Shown: piece by piece, positions 37,936 through 50,481 of the stretch
Layout of the letters: each line of letters begins with the position of its first letter
How positions within the stretch are numbered: the stretch's first letter is position 1
DNA from: Rothia uropygialis
GTDB lineage: Bacteria > Actinomycetota > Actinomycetes > Actinomycetales > Micrococcaceae
Direction: 5' to 3'
NCBI RefSeq assembly: GCF_004137765.1
Contig: NZ_NOIS01000002.1
Coordinates: forward strand, 248,001-312,000
DNA: 64,000 nucleotides
Position numbers and translations under genes: made by a program
Notes under the pieces: model-generated
Seen by the model: only the letters and a program-made list of their open reading frames with translations
Told to the model about the DNA's origin: nothing
Database searches by the model: none

Positions 37936-40098
37936 TCAGAATACGTCGAGGGCGTCGCAACGGATTTGGACAGATTCGTATTTGCGGGACGCCGAGAATG
38001 CCGCCCTTGTGCCCCTCAGCAGTTCCGTGACCCGCGAGGCGATCCCGTATGCCATGAAAATAATGGCCCGGTATTCGTCGTCCTCGTCGTCGTCGCTCGT
38101 CGGAACAGGGTCGATGAGACGCAGGGCCGGGGGCGTACCCACGGTCGGCAAATCAAGTGCCCGGACGAATTCTTCGACCGCGATCCGTGGACCCGTAATA
38201 GCGGCCGTACGGACAGCAGGGGGAAGACCGAGCTCGTGGCGCTCCGCCAACTCGCGAGCGGCAAATCCCGCAGGGTCCCACCTGACCAACGCCGCAAGTG
38301 CCGCAGAGTCCTCGGCCGTGCAGATCACTTGGCCGCCATTGTCCCGAGAGGTCACCAACGAACACGCGTTCATCCAGCGTCTGAGCACTTGTTCGGAGAC
38401 CCGAAGTGAATCACGGGCCAGCATTCGGTCGCCGTCCAGAAGGAGAGCGGCCCTGTACCCCCCGACGGCGCGAGGTTCGGCTCCCGGGGTTGCCACGACC
38501 AGAGCCGGCTGGTCGCTGACCGAATCCTTGACGTTTTCTCCGCTCGAATTCACCACCGGCACCTGTGGGAAAGCACGGCCCAGTTCTTCTGCCGTGCGCA
38601 GAGCCCCCACCGTGGTCAGCCGCCATCGACCGTGTCCGCATTCGGAACAACTCCACTCGGAGACGCCTCGGTGGCACCACCGGCACACCGCCTGAGAACG
38701 TGAATCCTTGTCCAGGCTCAGCGGACCCATGCAATGCGGGCAGCGCGCGGAGGCCCTGCACCTTTGGCAAGCCAGCGACGGGGCGTATCCGGTACGAGCC
38801 ACCTGAATGAGCACAGGGCCGTGGCTCAGCGCTTCCCGGGCGACCTGATACGCGAGGTGAGGGATTCTGGCGAGTGCCGCCATGGGATCCCGCTCTCGTG
38901 TGAAAGAATCCGAGGTCGCCCGAATCAACGGCGAGTGCGACCTGAGATCGTCGCGCTTCGGCGCCACGGGTAGAGCCCACCGCGTCTGCACCAGGCGCTC
39001 GCCCTCCGGCGTGACCGCGTAGCCCAGGAAGATCGCCGAGCATTCCTGGAGCTGTGCGCGCAGAAGCAGTACGTCTCGCGCGTTGCAGTAGGGGGCCTGA
39101 CGCTCGACGAGGTTCTCGTCCCCATCGTCGAAGCAGGCGAGAAGGCCGAGGTCCGGAACCGGTGCGAATGCCGCCGACCTAGTGCCGATAACCACCCAGG
39201 CCTGGCCGGAAAGGGCCTTGAGGAATGAGCTGTACCGGGCCATGAGCCCGGAACCGTTGCTCAGGCGAGCGATCTTGTCCGCGTCCACGAGCCGATTCAG
39301 TGCACTCTCCAACCGGTCCAGCGCGGGATTGTCCGGTACGACGACGACGGCGCGTTTCCCCGAGGACAGAGTGGCCGCGCATGCCCGGGCCGTCAGCGCG
39401 GCCCAGTCATGGGATGCGGAAGGTGCTACGGCGACGACTCGTCGAACCGGATCGCCCGAAGGCTCGGCAAGCTGCTGCAGCATCCGGGTCCCGCCGGCGT
39501 ACAGGGCCCATCCCTGGCCGGTCTCGTCGTCGTCTTCCGTCCCCCAGGCGGGTCCGGGGATCTGTGCAGGAACGCAGACCTGTGTATCCGGTTTCTGCTC
39601 GTCGTTGCCGTGGGAGGTCTTCTTCTGCGGTTCGATCCCCAAAACATCCCGTTCGAACTTCTTCTCGGGTCTGACTGCACGGGGAGGCACAGCCAGGCGC
39701 AAAACATCCGAGTTCAGTCCTGCGTACCGGCTCGCGACAGCCTGAATGAGTTCCCACATCTCTGGGGCCAGCGCGCGGACCGGGGAGACGACCTCGCGGA
39801 GAGGCTGGAGAGAAACATGAGATTCGCTCTGCTGGCACCTCTCGATAAGCCAGGCCACGGTCTCGCGTCCGTGGAACTTGATGCGTACACGAGTGCCGGG
39901 CTGGGCCGTGTCGCTCAGGTGGGACGGCACCGAATAGTCAAAGAGTCTGTCCAGGTGCGGCACGCGAGTATCGATCGCAACGCGGGCCACGGGCCGATCC
40001 GTGGCCAGAATGACTCCGCCCATTTCTCGAGCATTGGCTCTCGTGTCTTGTTCCCATCCTTCCAGCCCCGGAAGGACTCCCTCCGGATGGTCTTCCAT
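37936..40098 (-). CDS. priA: Actinobacterial PriA (primosomal protein N'), helicase motifs missing
   Basis: A replication-restart protein homologue of 720 residues. The N-terminal 3'-DNA-binding domain is clear (ARVAIDTRVPHLDRLFDYSV, GTRVRIKFHGRETVAWL). Zinc-binding cysteines are kept (CQRCRASARCPHC, then CRWCHRG and CSECG). The Walker A expected in the helicase core is replaced by VVAVAPSASHDWAALT and there is no DExx box, so it should not hydrolyse ATP. This loss is known for actinobacterial PriA. The ATG at 40098 is taken; a longer frame overlaps the metK end. It lies three bases after metK in the coaBC-metK-priA order. Confidence 0.9.
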   Translation of the reverse strand: MEDHPEGVLPGLEGWEQDTRANAREMGGVILATDRPVARVAIDTRVPHLDRLFDYSVPSHLSDTAQPGTRVRIKFHGRETVAWLIERCQQSESHVSLQPLREVVSPVRALAPEMWELIQAVASRYAGLNSDVLRLAVPPRAVRPEKKFERDVLGIEPQKKTSHGNDEQKPDTQVCVPAQIPGPAWGTEDDDETGQGWALYAGGTRMLQQLAEPSGDPVRRVVAVAPSASHDWAALTARACAATLSSGKRAVVVVPDNPALDRLESALNRLVDADKIARLSNGSGLMARYSSFLKALSGQAWVVIGTRSAAFAPVPDLGLLACFDDGDENLVERQAPYCNARDVLLLRAQLQECSAIFLGYAVTPEGERLVQTRWALPVAPKRDDLRSHSPLIRATSDSFTRERDPMAALARIPHLAYQVAREALSHGPVLIQVARTGYAPSLACQRCRASARCPHCMGPLSLDKDSRSQAVCRWCHRGVSEWSCSECGHGRWRLTTVGALRTAEELGRAFPQVPVVNSSGENVKDSVSDQPALVVATPGAEPRAVGGYRAALLLDGDRMLARDSLRVSEQVLRRWMNACSLVTSRDNGGQVICTAEDSAALAALVRWDPAGFAARELAERHELGLPPAVRTAAITGPRIAVEEFVRALDLPTVGTPPALRLIDPVPTSDDDEDDEYRAIIFMAYGIASRVTELLRGTRAAFSASRKYESVQIRCDALDVF

Positions 40099-40100
40099 AT

Positions 40101-41303
40101 TTACAGGGCAGACCTCAGAGCATCGACGCGGTCGGTCCTTTCCCATGTGAACTCAGGCTCGTCACGGCCGAAGTGACCGTGTGCTGCGGTTTTGGCGTAG
40201 ATTGGGCGACGCAGGTCCAAGTCGTTGATGATGGCCAGAGGCCGCAAGTCGAAGACCTCATTGATGGCTTTCTCGATCCGGACCGGGTCCTCGTGATGGG
40301 TTCCGAAGGTCTCGACGTACAAGCCGACGGGACGCGCCCGACCGATGGCGTAGGCGACTTGGACCTCGACGCGGTCCGCCAACCCCGCCGCGACCACGTT
40401 CTTGGCGATCCAGCGCATTGCATAAGCCGCAGACCGGTCCACCTTGGACGGGTCCTTGCCGGAAAACGCACCCCCGCCGTGGCGCGACATTCCCCCGTAC
40501 GTGTCCACGATGATCTTGCGTCCGGTCAATCCGGCGTCGCCCACGGGCCCGCCCTGAACGAACTGACCCGCCGGGTTGATGATGAAATCTGCCGTGCTGG
40601 TGTCCAGGTCGAGATCTTCGAGAACGGGGTCGATGACGAACCTTTGGACCTCATCCTTGAGGCTGTCCAGGGAGTACTTCTCGCCGTGCTGGGTCGAGAG
40701 CACAACCGTATCCACGGATACGGGCGTATGACCGTCATAACCCAGCGTGACCTGGGTTTTGCCGTCCGGGCGAAGACCGGGCAGAACCCCGTCCTTGCGG
40801 ACCTTGGTGAGCCGCTCGGACAGACGGTGCGCGATCCAGATCGGCGCGGGCATCAGAGCTTTCGTCTCGTTGGTCGCATAACCGAACATGAGCCCTTGGT
40901 CGCCGGCGCCCTGAAGATCCAGAGCATCTTCGGCGACTCCGGTGCGCTGCTCCAACGATGTGTACACGCCCGAGTTGATGTCCGGTGACTGCTCGCCGAT
41001 CGATACGGAGACTCCGCAGAAATCCCCGTCGAATCCACGCGTCGACGAGTCGTACCCGATCTCCAGAATGGTGTCTCGCACGATCTTGGGGATCTCGACG
41101 TAAGCGGTGGTGGTCACCTCGCCGGCAACCATGACCTGCCCTGTGGTCACCATGGTCTCCACAGCTACATTCGCCGCCGGATCGTCGGTCAGTAGAGCAT
41201 CAAGGATCGAGTCGGAAATCTGGTCGCAGATTTTGTCGGGATGCCCCTCAGTTACGGACTCTGAGGTGAAGAGACGGAGATGCTGATTATCGTTGGAAGT
41301 CAC
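40101..41303 (-). CDS. metK: S-adenosylmethionine synthase
   Basis: Makes S-adenosylmethionine from methionine and ATP. The 400-residue protein has all standard motifs: [55 protein letters not shown] and the phosphate loop [17 protein letters not shown]. It starts five bases after coaBC and ends two bases before priA. No SAM riboswitch is possible in that spacing. Expression probably follows the gmk-rpoZ-coaBC transcript. Confidence 0.98.
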   Translation of the reverse strand: MTSNDNQHLRLFTSESVTEGHPDKICDQISDSILDALLTDDPAANVAVETMVTTGQVMVAGEVTTTAYVEIPKIVRDTILEIGYDSSTRGFDGDFCGVSVSIGEQSPDINSGVYTSLEQRTGVAEDALDLQGAGDQGLMFGYATNETKALMPAPIWIAHRLSERLTKVRKDGVLPGLRPDGKTQVTLGYDGHTPVSVDTVVLSTQHGEKYSLDSLKDEVQRFVIDPVLEDLDLDTSTADFIINPAGQFVQGGPVGDAGLTGRKIIVDTYGGMSRHGGGAFSGKDPSKVDRSAAYAMRWIAKNVVAAGLADRVEVQVAYAIGRARPVGLYVETFGTHHEDPVRIEKAINEVFDLRPLAIINDLDLRRPIYAKTAAHGHFGRDEPEFTWERTDRVDALRSAL

Positions 41304-41307
41304 GCGG

Positions 41308-42600
41308 CTACTCTACTAGTTTGTTCGCGGCTTGGGCCTGCTCTGGCGGAATGTTGAAGTGTGACGCCACCCGCGTCACAAGGCGTCGTGCAAGGTCCGA
41401 TTTCGTCCCCCTGACCTCGGCCTCCTCGGGGTCGGGATCTTCGCCGCGGACAAGAATGGTTGCCGCGGTCTCGTCCTTGCCGAAGACGAGGTCGGTCCCT
41501 ACTTCGTTGACGACGAGCACATCGCACCCTTTGGACGCCAACTTTGCCCGTCCGAGTTCGGCAACGCTCTGATCGGCCGAGCCGGTCTCAGCCGCGAACC
41601 CGACCAAGAGGGCATGATGTTGGCCTTCTTTCTTGGCCCGGACCAAGTCCTTGAGAATGTCCGGATTGCGCACGAGCTCCAACGCCGGGGCGTCGTCACG
41701 GTCCGGATCTTTCTTGATCTTGGATCCGGAGGTTTCCCGTGGGCGAAAATCGGCGACGGCGGCCGCCATGACGAGGACGTCGGCCCCGTCTTCGATAGTG
41801 GCCCGCTGCGTGGAAACCTGTAGTTCCCGGGCGGAGGAGACTCGAGTGATACCGAACCTCTCGGTTTGTTCGGGATCGGGCACTTCGGTGTGAGCCAGGA
41901 TGAGGTGCACTTGGGCACCTTGGTCGGCGGCAGCCTGCGCGATGGCGATCCCTTGTTTTCCTGACGACCGGTTACCGAGGTAACGAACAGGGTCCAGAGC
42001 CTCTCGAGTACCACCCGCGGTGACCACGAACTTCTTTCCGCTGAGGTCCACGGCCCCGGCTCGGTTCGCCTTCGCGTCATCGTAGGCCTTCAGGGAACGG
42101 CGATAGATTTCTTCAGGTTCCGGGAGTCGACCGGCTCCGCTGTCACGTCCCGTGAGCCGACCTACCGCGGGGTCGATTACCGTGTACCCGTAACCGCGCA
42201 ACAATTGCACGTTGCGACGAGTTGCCGGATTCTCCCACATCTGGGTGTGCATCGCGGGAGCGAAAACAACGGGACACGTGGCCGTCAGAATCGTGGCCGT
42301 CAACAGATCGTCACCCCGACCGGTCGCAACTCGCGACATGAGGTCAGCTGTTGCCGGTGCGACGACGATCAGGTCGGCTTCTTCGGCTTGCCGGACGTGG
42401 TTGACGGCTTCGACATCCTCGAATACGGAGGTCCGGACCGGACGTCCCGACAGCGCCTCCCATGTCGGGGCTCCGACGAATTCGAGGGCAGACAAAGTCG
42501 GCATCGCGACGACCTCCCGGCCGTCTTCGCTCAACAAACGCAGAAGCATCGCGGCCTTGTAAGCCGCGATGCCTCCACCTATACCTAAAATAATTCGCAC
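41308..42600 (-). CDS. coaBC: Bifunctional phosphopantothenoylcysteine decarboxylase / phosphopantothenate-cysteine ligase
   Basis: Catalyses two consecutive steps of coenzyme A synthesis. The N-terminal CoaC flavoprotein part (1-190) has [14 protein letters not shown], the catalytic His in [38 protein letters not shown] and the Cys-region GRDSGAGRL. The CoaB part (from about 200) has [32 protein letters not shown] and the Lys motif KIKKDPDRD. 430 residues. Normal neighbours: rpoZ upstream, metK downstream. The Gly-rich start GIGGG differs slightly from the usual GVSGG. Confidence 0.95.
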   Translation of the reverse strand: MRIILGIGGGIAAYKAAMLLRLLSEDGREVVAMPTLSALEFVGAPTWEALSGRPVRTSVFEDVEAVNHVRQAEEADLIVVAPATADLMSRVATGRGDDLLTATILTATCPVVFAPAMHTQMWENPATRRNVQLLRGYGYTVIDPAVGRLTGRDSGAGRLPEPEEIYRRSLKAYDDAKANRAGAVDLSGKKFVVTAGGTREALDPVRYLGNRSSGKQGIAIAQAAADQGAQVHLILAHTEVPDPEQTERFGITRVSSARELQVSTQRATIEDGADVLVMAAAVADFRPRETSGSKIKKDPDRDDAPALELVRNPDILKDLVRAKKEGQHHALLVGFAAETGSADQSVAELGRAKLASKGCDVLVVNEVGTDLVFGKDETAATILVRGEDPDPEEAEVRGTKSDLARRLVTRVASHFNIPPEQAQAANKLVE

Positions 42601-42659
42601 GAATCCAGTCTAGCGGTCCGTCCGATGCGATGTCTTCGCCTCCGAAGACGCACGTCAGA

Positions 42660-43076
42660 TTATTCGGATTCGCTTTCCGAACCGGTTTCCTCGGTCGTCT
42701 CCTCGCTGAATGCGACGAACGTATCGGCGGACTCGACATCGTTGGCAAAAATATCCGACCCGAAGAAATCGGCTACGGGCTCGTCATCATGGATCAGTTG
42801 GCCGTTCTCGTTGTAACGACCACCCTCGACCGGATGGGACTCGAGGAGGTCTTCTTCGATCTCTCGCATGGCGATGGAGAGGGACTTCTCATTCACTGCG
42901 GTGTCAACGAGCGGGCCCACGTGTTCGAAGAGCCCCTCCTGCAGCTGGGAGTAGTAAGCGTTGATCTGGCGCGCACGACGGGCACCGAAAAGGACCAGGC
43001 CATACTTCGAATCGGCCTTCTTGAGGAGCGAGTCCACCGAGGGGTCGATGATGCCTTCATGTTCGGAAAGTGCCAA
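42660..43076 (-). CDS. rpoZ: RNA polymerase subunit omega, with an acidic C-terminal tail
   Basis: The small RNA polymerase subunit that helps fold beta'. The family core is present: [52 protein letters not shown] and [17 protein letters not shown] chose TTG at 43076, with GGGAGA five bases upstream, over the in-frame start at 43163, which adds sequence without similarity. The last 40 residues (from about [16 protein letters not shown] to [15 protein letters not shown]) form an acidic tail longer than usual. A terminator-like hairpin sits 30 bases upstream, between gmk and rpoZ. Confidence 0.92.
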   Translation of the reverse strand: MALSEHEGIIDPSVDSLLKKADSKYGLVLFGARRARQINAYYSQLQEGLFEHVGPLVDTAVNEKSLSIAMREIEEDLLESHPVEGGRYNENGQLIHDDEPVADFFGSDIFANDVESADTFVAFSEETTEETGSESESE

Positions 43077-43105
43077 GAAATTCTCCCGTGACGTTGATAA
43101 AAACC

Positions 43106-43120
43106 GCCGGCCTAGCCGGC
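43106..43120 (-). terminator. Hairpin with U-tract between gmk and rpoZ
   Basis: On the minus strand GCCGGC-TAG-GCCGGC is followed by GGTTTTTATC. The stem can extend through flanking G/C pairs. It would end or attenuate the mihF-gmk transcript immediately before rpoZ, whose ribosome site lies only 20 bases further. Confidence 0.55.
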
Positions 43121-43280
43121 CAGGCGTCCTTCCGGCGATCGTCGTAAATGACCTACCGGGCAAACCTAATACACCATGCTACAACCGCGAGGGGTCGAAA
43201 GCACGTCTCATCTACTTTTGGGGACCGATTGTCCGCCAGCTCACGTGGCCGTCGGCTCGGGCCGTGACTGGACGCGCGGC

Positions 43281-43865
43281 CTAGACCTCGGCAGAGCGCC
43301 GAGCAATGCCCATGATTTCCACGAGCTCCCCTGCTGCTTGTTCGACCGTCTCATTGATGACGGTCTGGTCGAATTCGGGCTCGGCACCGAGCTCTTCCTT
43401 GGCCGTTTCGAGACGAACGTGCTGTTCCGTATCGGTCTCGGTGCCGCGTGTGCGAAGTCGGCGGACCAGTTCTTCCCAACTCGGCGGAGCCAAGAAAATC
43501 ATCTGGGCTTCCGGCATGGCGTTCCGTACCTGGCGCGCGCCTTGCAGATCAATTTCCAGCAGCACGTGGCGGCCGGCCGCCAGGGCATCCTCGACCATGG
43601 TCTTCATGGTTCCGTACCGGTGATTGTTGTGGACCTTTGCCCACTCCAGCATCTGACGATTTTCAATCATCGAGTCGAATTCTTCATCCGACACGAAGTA
43701 GTAGTGAACGCCGTCTTGTTCACCCGGCCGAGGATCCCTGGTGGTTGCGGATACCGAGAGCCACACCTCCGGATAGTGATCCCTGATGTACGCAGAGACC
43801 GTCCCCTTGCCCACGGCTGTCGGTCCGGCTAAAACGGTCAATTGCGGGGACTGGGTCTGCGTCAC
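43281..43865 (-). CDS. gmk: Guanylate kinase
   Basis: Phosphorylates GMP to GDP. The 194-residue protein has the P-loop GPTAVGKGTVSAYIRD, SVSATTRDPRPGEQDGVHYYF, EWAKVHNNHRYGT and IDLQGARQVR. The P-loop GPTAVGKGT instead of GPSGVGKST is typical for actinobacteria. It lies five bases after mihF. The mihF-gmk-rpoZ order is conserved in actinobacteria. Confidence 0.97.
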   Translation of the reverse strand: MTQTQSPQLTVLAGPTAVGKGTVSAYIRDHYPEVWLSVSATTRDPRPGEQDGVHYYFVSDEEFDSMIENRQMLEWAKVHNNHRYGTMKTMVEDALAAGRHVLLEIDLQGARQVRNAMPEAQMIFLAPPSWEELVRRLRTRGTETDTEQHVRLETAKEELGAEPEFDQTVINETVEQAAGELVEIMGIARRSAEV

Positions 43866-43869
43866 TGGA

Positions 43870-44184
43870 TTACCCTTCGAGGTGTTCGATGAGATTTCTG
43901 CGCTGATGGGCGCCCAAGCCTCGGAGGCGTCGACTCGGAGCGATCCTGAGTTCCCTCATGATTGCCGCCGCGCGTATTTCTCCGATGCTCGGGATGGATT
44001 TCAACATATCCTCGACACGGATGCGTTGCAAAGCCTCATCCGCATCCGCTCTCTCGAGAAACTCCTTGATGGTGATCTCTCGGTTCTTCAAGGCCAACTT
44101 CGCGTCGGCACGGATCTGACGTGACTGTCTCGCTTTCTCACGCGCGGCAGCCCTTTCTTCGTCGGTCAGAGGGCGCAGAGCCAT
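43870..44184 (-). CDS. mihF: Actinobacterial integration host factor
   Basis: A nucleoid-associated DNA-binding protein, essential in mycobacteria, not homologous to Gammaproteobacterial IHF. The 104-residue protein has the basic N-terminal helix (RPLTDEERAAAREKARQSR) and the helix-two-turns-helix part (LKSIPSIGEIRAAAIMRELRI, RRLRGLGAHQRRNLIEHL). The ATG at 44184 has AGGAG six bases upstream and gives the usual start MALRPLT; a frame seven residues longer exists. It is followed closely by gmk. A candidate promoter is at 44256-44285. Confidence 0.95.
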   Translation of the reverse strand: MALRPLTDEERAAAREKARQSRQIRADAKLALKNREITIKEFLERADADEALQRIRVEDMLKSIPSIGEIRAAAIMRELRIAPSRRLRGLGAHQRRNLIEHLEG

Positions 44185-44519
44185 AGTTACTCCTCTCATG
44201 GGCACACGAGGTTAGATTGCTAGTTCCCCATTAACTCCTCGTGGATATGGACCCAAAATTACCTCAGAGTAGGCTATTAAACCAATCAAAAAGGCGCCAC
44301 GACTCAACATTGGCCAGATTATCCGCTCTCTGAGATGACGTAGCTGCAGTTTGGCCCCGGATCCTCGGTATTCCGGCGAACTCGGCGCCTCCGCATGCTT
44401 GACCGTTCGCCCAATGGGTCCGTAAAAGTTCGACCCTAGGAACAATAGACGGATATCAATCAATTGTGCCCGGGCCGTTGCGTTGTGCAATAAAGGCCGC
44501 ACGTTCAGATCGGCTTTGG
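44185..44519. other. Intergenic region between pyrF and mihF
   Basis: About 335 bases with higher AT content than the neighbourhood. It contains the probable mihF promoter and the end of the pyr transcript; no clear hairpin follows pyrF. An open frame of 96 codons on the minus strand (44212-44502) has no recognisable similarity and no ribosome site, and I do not call it a gene. Confidence 0.5.
44256..44285 (-). promoter_or_regulatory. Candidate mihF promoter
   Basis: TTGGTT (44285-44280) and TAATTT (44261-44256) on the minus strand are separated by 18 bases. Predicted transcription start is about 64 bases before the mihF ATG. The surrounding AT-rich DNA supports it. Confidence 0.45.
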
Positions 44520-45373
44520 TTAATGACCTAAGGCGGTCATCAAGGCCTCATTGCAGCGTCGGGCCTCACCGGCCAAGGCGTCCGCGTCGGGCCCGTACTG
44601 GAGCACTCCCCGGGAAGAAGCCACGACGACCCGGTCGGTGGCCCCTTCGAAAACCTTCGCCAAATCGGATTCCGTGGCACCCTGCGCCCCGTACCCCGGA
44701 GCCAGGATGAGCCCGTTGAATTCCGCGAGCGAAATCCCCAAGGTCTCCAGTGCCGGCCCGACCGTGGCGCCGACGACCAATCCGCAGGGACCCGCGAACT
44801 CGGCCTCACGACGTCGATTCTCCTCGGCGGCCTGCGCCACGATGGACTTGGCCACCGATACTTCCTGGCCTCGGTGCTGGACGTCCGCGCCCTCCGGGTT
44901 GGAGGTCAGCGCGAGGACGAAAGTGCCTCGTCGATGTGCGTCCGCAGCATCCAGCGCCGGAACCAACGACCCGAATCCCAGATAAGGGCTCAAGGTCACC
45001 GAATCCCCCGCCAACGGCGATGTCCCACCCAGCCACGCGTCGGCGTAAGCGGCCATGGTAGAGCCGATGTCGCCGCGTTTGGCATCACAGATGACTTGGG
45101 TTCCGGAGGCCCTGCCCTCGGCCACGACCCGTTCCAGGACTCGCAGACCGGCCGACCCGTGTCTTTCGAACAATGCAACCTGCGGTTTGACCGATGCCAC
45201 CTCTCCCCCGACGGCCTCCATGACCGTCAGAGCAAAGGATTCGCATCCGGCGGCGTCGTCCGGGAGGTCCCACGCGGCAAGAAGCGCGGGGTGCGGATCG
45301 ATCCCGACACAGAGCGGACCCTTGTCCCGCATCGCACGGTACAACCGATCCCCGGCAGGACGATCTTTTGCCG

Positions 45374-45377
<4 letters not shown>
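44520..45377 (-). CDS. pyrF: Orotidine 5'-phosphate decarboxylase (actinobacterial type)
   Basis: The last step of UMP synthesis. The 285-residue length is that of the longer OMP decarboxylase group found in mycobacteria. The key motif is [18 protein letters not shown], with the Asp-Lys pair; other conserved parts are [23 protein letters not shown]-like [13 protein letters not shown] and [14 protein letters not shown]. The start overlaps the carB stop as ATGA. It is the final gene of the pyr operon. Confidence 0.96.
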
Positions 45378-48688
<3,311 letters not shown>

Positions 48689-48692
48689 AAAG

Positions 48693-49880
48693 TTACTTTC
48701 CTGCTTTCTGGCGGGCGGCGGAGTCGGTTGCTGTCATGAGTTCGATGAAACGGTCGAACAAGTAGGCGGCATCGTGCGGCCCGGCAGCTGCTTCCGGGTG
48801 ATACTGCACGGAGAAAGCCGGGATATCGAGGCATCGGAGGCCTTCCACGACGTTGTCGTTCAGGCCGACGTGCGAGACCTCCACACGCCCGAACTCCGAT
48901 TCCGGGGCCGTGACCGGCCCGTCCAAGGGGGCATCCACGGCGAAACCGTGATTCTGGGCCGTGATTTCGACACGACCGGTCGAGCGGTCCAGCACGGGTT
49001 GGTTGATGCCGCGGTGCCCGAAGGGCAGTTTGTAGGTTCCGAATCCGAGAGCACGGCCGAGCAGCTGGTTCCCGAAGCAGATTCCGAAGAACGGGATGCC
49101 CGCCCGCAGTATTCCGCGCAGCACCTCGACCTGTTGAACGGCCGTCTCCGGATCTCCCGGGCCGTTGGAGAAGAATGCCCCATCAGGGTTCAATTCACTG
49201 ATCTGCTCCACGGTGCTGTCCGCGGGAACGACGTGCACGCGAATGCCCCGCTCCGCGAAGCGCCGCGGCGTCATCGATTTGATGCCGAGATCCACGGCGA
49301 CGAGTGTACCGAGGGGTTCCTGGGTCCATCCGTGGTCCCGAGGCTCGATCGTGTACTGGGAGGCCACCGTGACCTGGTCCGCCAGCTGTTGCCCCTTCAT
49401 CTCGGACGAATTCTTGACGCGCTCGAGCAATTCCTGCTCGGGCACGCCGGCTGACTCTCCGCTGAAGATGCCGGATCGCATGGCGCCGGCGCTTCGCAGA
49501 TGGCGTGTCAGCGCCCGGGTATCGATCCCTTGGATCCCCACCACGCCCTGCTCGACGAGCTCATCGTCCAGTGAGCGCTCCGACCGCCAGTTGGAAGGCA
49601 CTCGAGCCGCATCCCGGACCACGTATCCGTTGACCCAGATGCGACGGGATTCGGCGTCTTCGGCGTTGACACCGGTATTGCCGATATGCGGTGCAGTCTG
49701 GACCACGATCTGTCCCGCGTACGAGGGGTCCGTCAGCGTCTCCTGGTAACCGGTCATTCCGGTCGAGAAAACCGCTTCACCCAGGGTCTGCCCCACGGCG
49801 CCGTAAGAACGACCGCGGAAAATCGTGCCGTCTTCGAGGACCAGGAGCGCCCGTTCCGGTGCCTTGCCTACGTTGGTCAT
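48693..49880 (-). CDS. carA: Carbamoyl phosphate synthase, small (glutaminase) subunit
   Basis: Hydrolyses glutamine and channels ammonia to CarB. 395 residues from the ATG at 49880, which is seven to eight bases after GAGGAAG and only a few bases after the PH-protein stop; the frame continues 38 residues upstream without similarity. It has the N-terminal CarA domain ([39 protein letters not shown]) and the C-terminal class I glutaminase with the nucleophile in [15 protein letters not shown] and the His in [19 protein letters not shown] instead of GICLGHQ is usual for actinobacteria. Confidence 0.97.
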   Translation of the reverse strand: MTNVGKAPERALLVLEDGTIFRGRSYGAVGQTLGEAVFSTGMTGYQETLTDPSYAGQIVVQTAPHIGNTGVNAEDAESRRIWVNGYVVRDAARVPSNWRSERSLDDELVEQGVVGIQGIDTRALTRHLRSAGAMRSGIFSGESAGVPEQELLERVKNSSEMKGQQLADQVTVASQYTIEPRDHGWTQEPLGTLVAVDLGIKSMTPRRFAERGIRVHVVPADSTVEQISELNPDGAFFSNGPGDPETAVQQVEVLRGILRAGIPFFGICFGNQLLGRALGFGTYKLPFGHRGINQPVLDRSTGRVEITAQNHGFAVDAPLDGPVTAPESEFGRVEVSHVGLNDNVVEGLRCLDIPAFSVQYHPEAAAGPHDAAYLFDRFIELMTATDSAARQKAGK

Positions 49881-49884
49881 AAGT

Positions 49885-50475
49885 TCACTTCCTCTTCTGA
49901 TCGGCGGACGCATCCGACGAATCCTGCTTAGGCTCGGAGGCCTGGGTGTTATGGGTTGCCGGAAGCTCGGTTTGGGCTTGCGGAGCGATGCCACGCAGTC
50001 GGTCCATGAGCTCGGGCGTATGGGCCGCGGCTCGGGTTCGGAGACCCGTATCGACCAATCGGTCGCCCAATCGCCACGAAATCACTGCCAGGCCGTTCTT
50101 CTCGACGAATTTTCCGGCCATTCCCGATTCACGGCGCAGGACCTCGATGTCTTCTCGGGGAATCCAGAGGTCTCGCGCTCCGTCGCGGGTCACAATCAAC
50201 CCGCTCGGGTACACGAGGGCGTTTCCGTTGGACTTCATGCCGAGACCGTGTACCGCGATCCTGTCCAGCCAGTCTCCCGCGGTAGTGGTGCACACGTATT
50301 GCACGTCGCACGCGAATTCGGCCGTTGCGCCGTCGAGTTCTCGCGGCACCTCCGGGATGTCCGCGATGCCCGACTGACGATTCGCCCGCGACCTCCACCC
50401 CCACGTGATCAGCAGTACCACCAGGACCGCCAGCACCACGGAGGAGATAAGGGTCAGCAAATGATTGAAGGACAT
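49885..50475 (-). CDS. Single-pass membrane protein with PH-like domain, in the pyr operon
   Basis: A 196-residue protein of unknown function. One N-terminal membrane helix (about residues 6-27) is followed by a cytoplasmic domain resembling the bacterial PH-like fold ([61 protein letters not shown]), then a hydrophilic Gln/Ser/Asp-rich tail. The equivalent position between pyrC and carA in mycobacteria holds a similar small exported or membrane protein, so the association is conserved. It lies 6 bases after pyrC and 4 before carA. Its role in pyrimidine synthesis, if any, is not known. Confidence 0.8.
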   Translation of the reverse strand: MSFNHLLTLISSVVLAVLVVLLITWGWRSRANRQSGIADIPEVPRELDGATAEFACDVQYVCTTTAGDWLDRIAVHGLGMKSNGNALVYPSGLIVTRDGARDLWIPREDIEVLRRESGMAGKFVEKNGLAVISWRLGDRLVDTGLRTRAAAHTPELMDRLRGIAPQAQTELPATHNTQASEPKQDSSDASADQKRK

Positions 50476-50481
50476 GTGTTC

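Noticed and set aside
41304-41307. SAM riboswitch upstream of metK
   Set aside because: Only four bases separate coaBC from metK, so there is no room for one.
44212-44502. A 96-codon minus-strand frame between pyrF and mihF
   Set aside because: No family resemblance and no ribosome site, and it runs through the candidate mihF promoter.
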